DNA of 64,000 nt, from NCBI RefSeq assembly GCF_018320785.1, contig NC_054865.1, positions 44,724,898-44,788,897 of the forward strand, given 5' to 3'. Shown one piece after another: positions 24,901 to 36,900 of the stretch (position 1 is the stretch's first letter; each line of letters starts with the position of its first letter). The translations under genes were made by a program, and so were the position numbers. The notes under the pieces were generated by a model that saw only the letters and a list, made by a program, of their open reading frames with translations, searched no databases and had not been told where the DNA came from. Origin of the DNA: Cheilinus undulatus. Its lineage: Eukaryota; Chordata; Actinopteri; Labriformes; Labridae.

Positions 24901-27900
24901 ACCTGCACAAATGTAAACACATTTATCAGGTTTTAAAAATAGAAATACTGTACGGTAGAAATATAACATACAGAGTCAGGATCTCATTTCAAGTCTCCAA
25001 AATGGTAAATGTGTTTATTTGATACTGAAGTGTTTCATGTTTACAAGGACTTGTGAAAAAGTAATCAAAGGATGCTGATGAAAAATGGAGGGGATAGAGA
25101 TGGCCAAGCCCTAAGGCTTACCTGGGAAAGAGATTTAGGTGTTTGATATAATGAACAGGAATGGCTCAAGATTGTTGCCAACTTCTGAAACAATGTCAAG
25201 AGAGCTGAGTGTGAGGCTCATTCAATCTAAAATAAGTGAAATGTGTAATTAGGACAATGATGTGAGGTGCATACTTTTGTGTCTGAATCTATTATATCCT
25301 TTAAGAAATGAATCAGTTCATAGCCTACAATAATTTGATCTATGAAACATACTTAGTTTGAATACGTTTTTGCTAAATTTGAATTCTATAATCAATTTCA
25401 TATTTTGGCATCTCGAACCCTCAAAGTGTCAGGTGGCATGACTGTCTGAGTAAATGAACAAATTATTGACACTATCAAAAATGGCATTTTAATTGTGAGA
25501 AATCTGAATTACAACACTTTGACATGATGTTATGGTTGAAATCTTTGAAATAAACAAATATTAATAATTTTTTCATTTAAAACTAGTAAGATCATTAAAA
25601 AACTTTTGTCACTTTATTAGCAAATTCTCAAATGTCAAGGTGACTTAACCGTAGACGTGGGACTTTTATTTTGAAATAAAGTGATAAAATTTTTTTTTTT
25701 TAAATTAAAAGATAAAAACATTTATTTTAAGTCATAGAAGGGCCACTACTCTTTGACTGTCAGGTGATACGATCTATGTTAAACTGCTAAAAAATTTATT
25801 TTACAATAAAAGTCTTGATTTCATTTTAGAAATATAGCTGTCCTCTTTCTAACAAGCGCAAAAGAAGCAACATGTGTCTTATTTGCCTGTTTATTTGAAA
25901 TTAGTTGCAAATGTCAGGTGGCACAATTGCAAAAAGTGTCCCTATACAAAATAAATGACATTATCTAAACCTATAAGTATATTTACTTTACTTCTTATAA
26001 AGTAAAGGAGGTATCATACATTTTTAAAAAATTGATTGAGTACTATTTTGCTTAGGTGAGAGAGAAAACTTCTACTGTCAGGTGGTACAACTAATATGAA
26101 AGTGCTAAACTGCATTTCACCTTAAAATCCTTCATTTTATTCTAAAATATGTCTCTACTTTCAATCTAGAACAAAATTAACAAATGTGTCAAAGTATTTA
26201 CCTTTTTTAATTCAATTCTAGCTGCAAATGTCAGGTGCAAATGTAAGGTGAAGCCTGACATGTCATAGACCCAATCATAAAATATTTACATGGAAAATAT
26301 AAGAAAGTGAATGACTGTTTATTCATAGAGCTGTAAATCACCCTGTCTGACTCTTACTCTGTGCAGCTGTTCCACTCATTCACAAGTACAACACAGAATT
26401 TATTCATCTTCTCTCTGATGGTTTCACTTACTTTTTTGGTTGTGCAGAGGCATCACTGTTCATTTCAGTCTGTTTCAAAACCAACTAAAACTCCACATGG
26501 GAGCTTGAAATAAATTCTCATTGAAAAAAATCTTTCAGACTGAGCAGACATAAAAAGTATGTTCTTAACATCCCTTCATTGAGTCACATTGCTACAGATC
26601 TTGTGTTTAAGAGTAAAATGTCTGAAGAAATACTTCAGTATACATCATAAATCAATTTAACAGAGGATGTGGGCTGATGATAAAAACACCTGACAATCTG
26701 ATTTAGTACATACTGAAGCAAAAAAAAAAAAAGTGCTGACTTTTTAAAGCGTGTTCTTCTTTTTAGGATGAATGTTGTTATTCCCTGTAGAGAGATTAGA
26801 AAATAATCCCAAACCTCATCTCATGTTCACAGTCCAATAATTAAACATGCTCATGCTGCTCTCTGCACACATTCATCAGTTCTCATCACATTCCTGCACT
26901 GATGAGGCCCAGAGGGCAGTACCAACCCTTCAAACATGGTGCTGAGGAGCTGCTTGACAAACACCTGCTCCTCATAGTGGTAGAAACTGGCAAGCTGAGC
27001 CCCGAGGGCTTGGCAAAAGAAGTCTGCCTCCACCCAGGAACGCTTCATCAGGACTTTCTCATCATGGAAAACCTGAAGAAAACACACTGTGTAAGCCGAG
27101 AGAGACAGGATGAATTACCACAAATACAGTGTTGACTGGCATATTCTTCACAATCCACATGGAGACTGCAAACAATTTCATACCTGATGAATCGTTATCT
27201 TATTTTTAAATGATTAAATTATGGGAATAAAAATGGCAAATCCTTTAACCATAGCCTCCTGAAATGTGATCGATCTACTTTTATGACAGTAGATTTTATT
27301 CTGATTGTCAACCAGTTTAAATGTCAAATGTTTCGGAAAAAAAAACACCTTAAGATGTGAGAATGGCATTTGGTCTCCTGTCTCAGAATCCTTTCAATTT
27401 TATGACATTTTTAGTGGGAAAACATAACATTTTATCACTAAATTGAGAAAATACAATCCCATTTCCTAAAAAGTTGGGACATTGGGTTAAACATGAATAA
27501 CAACAGAATGTCACTACTTGCAAATCTACAATATTTTAGCATTTTTGGAAAATTAATGCCAATTTTGAATCTGATTCTACTTAAAAGTTTTGACAAGGTT
27601 GCTATTTCCACTCCGTTGCATCACCTGTTTAAAATAATAACCAATAAGTAATGGTGTGGTGGTACTTGCAGAATCGAGCACACTGTAGTGTTTTTCACTA
27701 ATGTTCACTTGGTTAATGTTTGACCTTTGTAGACTTCTTGTAAAAAGTGATGCAGCTAGAGTAAAGACAGGAAGAGAAGAGAGGAAGAAGTTGAAAAACA
27801 AGAGGAGAAAGAGAGGACCAGAGAGAGAGAGAGATACAATAAGCATGATCCTACCTTAAAACAGTCATACAGCCCAGAGTGTGATTCCCATCCTGGAGGA

Positions 27901-30900
27901 CAGGGGGCGAAGGCATCGATGTGGTGCTCTGGCAGTGTCACACTCTGGTAATTGTTGATGTTTTGCTTGCAGACTGAGAAGGCCTTCTGGGTTTTGCAGT
28001 CTTTCACCTCCCACTGACCCAAAGCAGGGCCACCTGACATTGCAACACAGCCTTCAGAACTGACTACGGTGAGGGAAGAGAAGATGAAGAAGGTGAGATG
28101 GAGGATGGAGAAGGTGATTCAGAATCAAATCCCTTACCATTCATGGTCAAAGTTAAATGATTTATCATTATACAACAAATAATTTCTAACACCTTTTTAC
28201 CTGGTTGGTGTTTGTTCCAATTAGTGAAGGTGACAGGAATATGAGTGTTGTTGTGAGGAAGCCATCCATACTCTTTATCCTCATGCAGGTCCACCATTCT
28301 GATCCAGTAGTACTTGCTGCTGTCTGCACCGTTTGCATCCAGCAGACTGTTTACAAATGCCTGCTCAAATCTGCCAAAGAAGAAGGAAGAGGTAAGGTAC
28401 TCACACATGCAACAAAGAAAGTTTATTTCTCGTAAACAAGTCAACACAACTTATTTTAATAAACCACCTGTTCTCTATTGTAAGTAGAGGGGCTTGGCAG
28501 TAATACTCCATCAATGCATCGTCAAAGCTCTGTTCATGACTCGTAACTGTGTAGCAGGAGTGACCGTGTCGCTTCCAACCCTGCAGTGTCAATGACAAAA
28601 AAACAAACCCAACCTTTTATTATTTCAGGTGTATTTTTACCATGATGCACAAAAACTCCATTAAACAAAGTTCAGTCATGCAAGAGTTTGACACACTTTG
28701 TTGTTATTTAATCCACATTTAAAGGGGACACATTATGCAAAAAATCCCCTTTTCAGGTTTTACTCACAAAAATATGTGCCCACTGGCCTGTCCGTAATCC
28801 CCACAAGTACCCCCCCACACACCTTTCAGAAAATGTGTGCTAAAACAAGCTGTTCTTAGATTTTCCCCTCATGATGTCATGTGGGGAGTTAGCACCTCCC
28901 CAGGTTCAGGTGGCCCTTCCCACTTGGAAGAAAGTTCTGCCCTCTTCTCCTGATCCTCCTCTCAACTACCAGCTGACATGCAAAAATCAAATACTGGAGT
29001 CTTTTTTCAGATACAAACTTCACAGGCATGTTTTGGGTACCTCTGAGACCAATATAAACTTGTCTTAAAAAGGTAAACTATGTCCCCTTTAAGAGCCAAG
29101 CTGTTATCAAATGAAGAGCCAACTGGGAGCCAAACAACCAGCTCTACTGAACTGACGTGGATCTCTCAAAAGAGACAGTGACAATGGGCAATGCTAGACG
29201 GACATCAGCTGAGCAAAAACAGGTAAGATCAGGGCTTACTGTGCTAAACCATGGCCAAGTGTACTGAACCAAACGGGAACACATTGTGGAAATGGACCGC
29301 ACACAAGTGGGTTGTCTGACACCTGTAGTCCATTTTGTAGTTTTTCCTTTAATCATTAAAATAAATAATACATATCATTTTAATACTCATGGTATCAAAA
29401 AGTGTAAAAAATAATATTTTGGCAGTCATTTCATAAAGTTACTAGTAACGTTTAAAAGTAACGCTGCCCAGGTCTGTCAATATGGTTTTTAAGGTAGACT
29501 TTCTTTAAATTTTTTTTTCTTCTCTCTTTGTTTTGAATTTCAGTATCATATTGGAGATACTGTTGGAACTTTTCAGCTTACAAAGGTTACTCTTTGTAGT
29601 TTAAAAGTTTATATGTGCAGTAATATGAACTGTGTATGCATGTCTGATTCTGTTGTGGCTTTGTTTTGACAAGTGGTGTCAATCTGCCTCCCCCTCCTTC
29701 CACTATGTATCCTACCTACCCCCCCACCATCCCTATACCGGAGTCCAGAGGCCTGCACTGACACATAACAAGGCTAAAGCTTACCTCATAAAGAGGGCAT
29801 CTGGAAAAAACCGCATCTCCTCCTGTATTGTTTGATAGTCAAACACAGACACTGAGGAAACAAAGGTGACTCAGCAGACTGAAAATAAAATTCTGTTTGC
29901 TAAAACCCTGGCGAGAATCACGAGAGACAGGTTTTGCCATGTCCACTGGCCTCACGCCTTCAGGGCCATTCTTTGGCCTCATGATCCTGGGCATGGATGG
30001 AGAAGCCCAATGACTCAGGAGTCTGATATTCTTGTAAACAGAGTCAAGGAGCAACATGAATCCCAGACAATACGTCAGCATTCGAGTGAATCAGCTCATT
30101 GTGCTTCTGAAGGGGTAACTCTCTCTGAACTGCAGCCCGCGTGTCTCTGCCTGGTGCATGCCCTGGTCTGTATGGAGCTATTGTAACACTGCACAGCACA
30201 TTATTTGCCTGGCAATTTTCGAAATATGTCACCTAAACCTCATACAAAAAAGTTTTCTTAGAAGCAGTCTCATCACAGCCAATAAATCGGACTCTTTTTC
30301 ATAGCATTTGGCTTTTTAAGAAATGATGAATTCTAAATGGTGAAGTGTAATCATGTTGTGGTTTTGATTCCATTTCACTGCTAAGGACAAAACTTAACCT
30401 ACAATTAAAGCAAAATATCCTTGTCCGTCTCAGAGACACTTCAGCCATTGAGTTCATTTTGGCCTTAATGTTTTTGTGTTCATGTTCTTACTTCAGGACA
30501 ACCCTCATCCCAGGATCCAGGATGGAGAATTGGATTCTGGCTTTTTCTTCGGCATACAGCAGGCAACCGTTCATCACATGAAGCTAAAAGCCAGGTTCCT
30601 TCCTGTGAGAGACATCAACATTTTACAAAGACAGCATATAATGAACGTGTGCGGACATTTTAAAGAGATTAGATGTAGCAGAACTGATTAACTGACTAGC
30701 TGAAAATGGTTTGGCAATCTTATGGTTTTTATTGTTTTGTCAAAGACAGTAATTTTATTTCCATTGTCATGACTCTCAAACTTTTTCCTGTGAAGGTCTC
30801 CAAGGCCATTTTCACATATGCACTCCTGAAAATGTCAAGCACGCCTCCCTGAAACCTTTCTGAGTTGCTTAGTGATGTATGCATGCAGCTCACAGTTGGG

Positions 30901-33900
30901 GGCTATCGTAGTCAGGGGGTGCAACTTTTCTGAATGTTTCCTGCTGTATTCACACATAAGGTCACCACTGATGACAAACAGACATTTTAGTAGGGGACTG
31001 GCAGGAAACTTCAGGTCAAGTCAGGGAGAATGGTCACCTTTCATTTGCACATTTCACCCTAAAACATTAAGGGTGCTCTTCATAGTTTGTACATGTGTGA
31101 ATACTACTTAACTTAAATCAGAATAGAAACCCAATTTTATCCAATGTTTTATAAGGTTCCCTGTTTGAGAAGATTTGCAAGAGTACTTGGAGGTAAAAGT
31201 GAATGAAATCCAGGTCATTTAAGGACATGCATGCAAGCAGTATAAAGGACCACTGTTGCATCTGAGACTACAATCTGAGATTAAATTCTCTACTACACAG
31301 TGATGTGTAACTCAACCAAACAATTTTGGAATCAGGAAAATAATAGGACATGTACATATTCATCTATGATATACTGTGCATACTGGGGTATTGATTGTAG
31401 ATTAATGAGAGAAAAAAAAAAAAATAATTGATTGCAGCATCAGTGAAACAGGGTTGCCCACCTTTTTATCAGCTTTCACACAGAGTGTTGCATCTGACAG
31501 GTTGTGAGGGGGGTGATACTGGTGCCAGAAAGTGAGAGTAACTGGAGAGCCATCAGACCACTCTACAGTCGGTGACAATGCCTGTTTCCAAAGACCGATC
31601 CATACTTCTGTACTCTCCCCAGAATCTGGCATTTAGACAGCAAATATTTAAAGAGCATCGAAACCAACAGAACATCATTCACTTCTGTACGTCTTATCAA
31701 TCCTTACAGTTAGCGAGGAGGTTTAGCAGCATCTCCAGCTCAGACAAGGATCGGATGCTGGTGAGGTTTGCCTCCTGAGAGCCACAGGCCCGAGCCGACT
31801 CCTCCCAGCTCCCTGCTTCCATGTCTGTCCGCAGCTGGTAGCAGAAACCATTATGAGGCCACCAGCCGTCAGCACACTCTGTATGAACATACTGCCAGTT
31901 CTCTGTGAGAGGAGGAAGAATCAGAGGAGGAAGGATGAGAAGCACACTTTTATGAACACGCTTTCACAGCAGACTTTGTTTTGGTCCGGCTGCCGACAGA
32001 GAAATGGAGAGGAGGGTCAAAAGTTCACTCTCCAGGTGTGCTGCAGATGTTCAGGCCAAGAGCTACAAGAGCTAAATAAGCTACAGTGACTCATAATTTC
32101 TCCCTGCAGACACCTCTGGACATGCAGAGAAGCAGGCAGCTTTCAGGTGTAATATTGTGTCTGCATCTTGGAAGTTTTTACCTAATGGCTCAGCTCTGTG
32201 GGTGTCGTTGGGCGTCTTCTTACAGATGTAAGGAAGAGCAGACTCACAGGTCAGGCTCTGCCAGTGACCCTCGTAGGCCGAGTTGTAAACTCCACACTGT
32301 TTGTTGTCCTTAAGCGGGCTGGCAGGGAGCGCTGAGGAAAACACAACAACAGGAACATTTCACAGGTTTTTTTTTTTTCTTGTTACCATTGTTTATGTTG
32401 GGTCTAACTGGTTGTAAGTTAGTTTAAACTTATTTTATCTATTAGTCTATATCTTATTTTGTTGAGTTTTAACCTGTATATTCCTGATTGATTGTTTTTA
32501 TTTTGTCCTGCTGCTGTACTTCTGTCTTGGTTTATTTAATTACATGTCTGTTTTTATGATGTAAAGCACTATGTTAATCTGTTTTGAAAGGCGCTATATA
32601 AATATAACTATTGTTATTATTATTTTGTATGCCAAGTTCAATTCCTTATTATTTAGGCTCCGTTCACTTACATAACAAACTGTCATTATTTGTTACAGTT
32701 GTGTTATCAACCAAATTTCTGATAACAGTATATATTTTCATCCCATTATTTAACAAAAATATTGCAGCATCAATATGTTTCATCCTTCCTTTTTCCTCAA
32801 ACTGAGTTTGCACTGATGTACAGTCATGTGCACAAGTTTTAGGCATGTTGGGGGCTTAGGATTCAACACTGGGCCAAATGTGCCATAATCCAGGGCTGGG
32901 GGGTTGGGAGGGCAGCCAGAGTCAAGCTGGACACATGTCGACAAACATGTGTCCCTTTGCAGTCAAGGTCAAGCTTGATGGCAACTCCTTTCTCCTGGCC
33001 TTTTCACCCCTGATGATACATTGGGAGACTGCTGGTGGTTTTTGAGCCTTTGGGACATCCACAGCATGACCAGGGGCTCATGACAACCCTACTATTCACC
33101 ATTACCCTGAGCCAGTGTTTCTTAACCTTTTTTTCTGTCAAGGCAACCTTAAATATTTTGAAAAATCTTAAGTCATCCCTGTCCAAAAGTGATAAAAAAG
33201 AACATTTCATATACCTATGACTGCTGATGGATTTATGAAGTAAGGAATTTATATGATTAATCTCCAAAACAATCTCATACAACAATTTAAATGCCTTGGA
33301 TGAAATTTGTTGTGGTCCTATTGACTGTAAAAAAACACTTGAATGCGTTTCTCACCCTAAAAACACCTGCCGAAGAAAAAAAACCCTGCCCAACCCCAAT
33401 ATTGATGTGTTTCAGGAGAATATGAGGTGATTTTGATTATTTTTGCAGGGATAGCTGATGATTTGCATATTCATATTAACTACTGGTTATATGTACAGGA
33501 ATCTGTAGGCACCCATGGGTGCCACAGCACCCCTGTTGAGAAAGGCTGCCTCAGGTCATGCTTATTTGCCACATCCACCCTTTACTCCACCCTAAAGGTG
33601 TGGACTTTGTTATTTTTCCAACAGATTATTTTCTCATGTATGCAAGGACACCTAGAGCACCATCAAGGTTGCGTCTGTCCTCCTTCCAGCCTGATAGTGC
33701 CCTTAGACTTAGTCGCCAAATCTAGGCCTTACATCAGCTCTGATTTTTAGCCTTAACATGCCTAAAAGTTCTGCATTGTAGCTTGACAAAACAGACAAAA
33801 ATGCTTAGGGCCCTCAATCTCAAAGAAACAGAAATATTTAAATGTGTGATATGGGCCATCAAAACATGTTTATAAAGCTTTTTATTAAGTTAAAGATGTC

Positions 33901-36900
33901 TTTATTTTATATGTTCCTTTATTTGATATACAACAATCTTTTATGTAATGAAATATCTAATTTATATATAAATAAATACGTAAATTGCAAAGAAACACTG
34001 CTGTATCCAAAAATTTTCCACAATTTTACTAATTTTGTACAGATTTGTTCTGGATATACTGTTAAATTACTTACATATGATTAAAAGGATTCACATGTAG
34101 GATTTCCTTTTATTAGAATCACAAAGGATAAAACAACTTCGGATAACCTTCTTCTTTCACTGATTTAAGTATTTTATGAGATGAAATTTCACATTTTATC
34201 TTTGCCTGTGGGATACAGGCTCTGCTAAAAGTTTTAAATACTTAAACTTTAAGATAAAATACAAATTAAAAGTTTAATGTCAAGTTTTTCAATATCTAAT
34301 TTCATATCTCAATACATAGGTTGTATTTAGCAGCAGCAAGCTGACTGAGTCTTCAATGAGCACTAACAAAACTGCTATTTCTTAAGAAACAGTCCTGACA
34401 AAAAAATGAAATTAAACATCATTCTTAAAAAGTAGCTCCAAGTCAAAAAATCTCCTAAAAAAGATGATTGGCCCAATAAAAATATGTACCTGTGGTGAAA
34501 TTAACCAATGAGAGAGGGGCTCCATCAGACCACTGCCATCCCCGGCCACCTTTCAGATGGTTCAGTCCAATCCACACCATTGCTCCAACACCAGCCAGTC
34601 GATCTGAGCCCGCAAGAGACAGATACAAGAATGTGTCAAAAACAAAATTTACTGCCTTTACATGAAAATAGGTTACTGGTAAATAATAAGTATAGTAATA
34701 CTAGTAATAATAGAAAGAATATAAATAGGATAACAAAGTGGCTTTATAAAACAGAGCGATAGGACAATATATCCTAGAGACAGTTAAATATGTGCAGCAC
34801 TGGAGTCTGAGACAAATTTCCCCAATAAACAATAAAGTGTACCGTATCTTATCATATTTGCATCATTATCATATCTGGTCCCATAAATATATACAACAAA
34901 ATAACAGTTCCTCTGTACTTTCTCTGGATGAGAAAAATTCTCAGTATGTCTCACACATAATTCTGCAGCTTTTCAGTCCCTGTGTGTGCTTTCTACCTGA
35001 TGCATACCTCTGATGTACCTTTGCTCGGCCAGGCTGGTAACACTGAGCAGATTTCCCCCCTGAGCCTGGCAGGTGGACAGAGCCTGGCTCCAGGTGAGGA
35101 TGGTGTACAGGTTGAACTGGTAGCATGCCCGCAGCTCCTGGTTTGACTCCCAGAATCGCTCGCAACTGAAATCTGTGCACAAAGCCATGAATTAAACTGA
35201 CAGTAGGAATTTGTTAAATAATAAAATAAACATCTTCAAGTGTTGGAAGGAATTTGAACTATGATTTCATAGAGGTTAAGCCCAAAAAATCTTATCAACT
35301 CATAAACATCCCTACAAAAATATGTAGAAAAGAGCTGGATTTTCTTGTAAACAGATGAAGACAAGTAAAACCCTAGCTCTCTTTGCTTCCTCTTTATGTA
35401 ACTCAATCACAACAGAGTTTTATTTGTTTTCTAAAGATCTCAGTGCATTTACTTAAATTTGATTCTCACTTCCATATGCCTTGTATTAAGTTTACCTTGC
35501 ACAGGACAGAAGCCCCATCTCTCTGCCTCATCGTAGCGAGTGGTTGTAGAGCACCATGGAAGATGGTCTTCACGCCCCTCAGTCGTGCACTCATAGTACC
35601 ATTTGTTGTTGTATTTAAAGGGCAAAGCACAAGGCATGCCATGTGCATTTCCCAATAAAGTGTGGATTTCTAAAAATAAAACAAAACAGTTTTTTTTTTA
35701 AAATGGGCAACAAAGCCTGGGTTTAATGTCATTTAAGAGGTGTTTAGATGACATGCAGGTCATTTTACCTTCATATGGACGTGAGCAGGGCCCCTCTTTG
35801 GGAGTGCCATACCTTTTAAAGAGATGATATGAATTTTTGGTTACAACCACCGAACGTCCCGTCACAGACAACTTCCAATTTAATGCTCCTTTCAAAGCGT
35901 GTCCGGCGCAGCGCCACCACAGCACGGGGAGGCTGAGGTCACACTCGAACATGCTGAGAGGCTGCGTACTGTCTGAAATGTTGAGGCCCAGGCACATGCT
36001 GGTGCCCAGATTGAAGAGGCGATGTTGGGAGACCCACTTCCACAGCATGCTGCGCGTGGGCCGCTCGCAGTCCTCCACCACCAGATAAGAGCGGCCTGCT
36101 TTGATGCAGCGAAGTTGTGGCTCACTCTGAAGGATGAACAGACCCTTTTCTAGAAAGAGATGGGAGAACAAAGGGGTAGTTAGTTTTTACATGTGGACTG
36201 TGGTTTGTTCTACTTTATTTATTAATTAAACAATACCTCATATCATAAGTCAATCATTTTACTTTGGAGTAGCCCCTTCACTCTACCGCTGATAAGAGCA
36301 GCTCTCTGTCTCTCTGGTCTGCCAGTAATACCGCAGTTTGCTATTATTGTTTAATATTTCATAAAGGCTAATGAAGCCATGTTTTCATGGAGTGTAGTTA
36401 CCATGATAAATCACAATGATGATCTGGCTTTGCCCACTTTTGATTGCACTACAACACTAATACCAGGTGAAAATAAAGAAGGAGTTGGTTTTTGAGAGAA
36501 ATATTAATTTGTTCTTATTTGTTCAAATATCTGGTTGGAGTTACAAACAGACTTACTAATAACCCCACCATTAGCTTCTGTGAGCTTTCAGGCATAATCA
36601 TCAACATTTAAACAATAAAAGCCTTGAAATGTTTCACGTTGTGTGAGCTGAATCTATAATATAAGAAAGTTTCACCTCTTGACAGGGAAAAAAATGAACC
36701 TTTTCATTATATTATAACTCTTTTTACATGCACCTTTGTGTACACAGAAGAAGAAAAAGCAGGAGAGAAGCAGGAAAAAACTAACAGCTGAGAAACTTGT
36801 TGGAGGCGAAAGTAAAAAAAAAAAAAATGGTGTTAAAGGGTGACATCAAAAGGGAAAGATGAATGAATTTGTTTGGATTCAGTATTTCTTCAATGAATGG

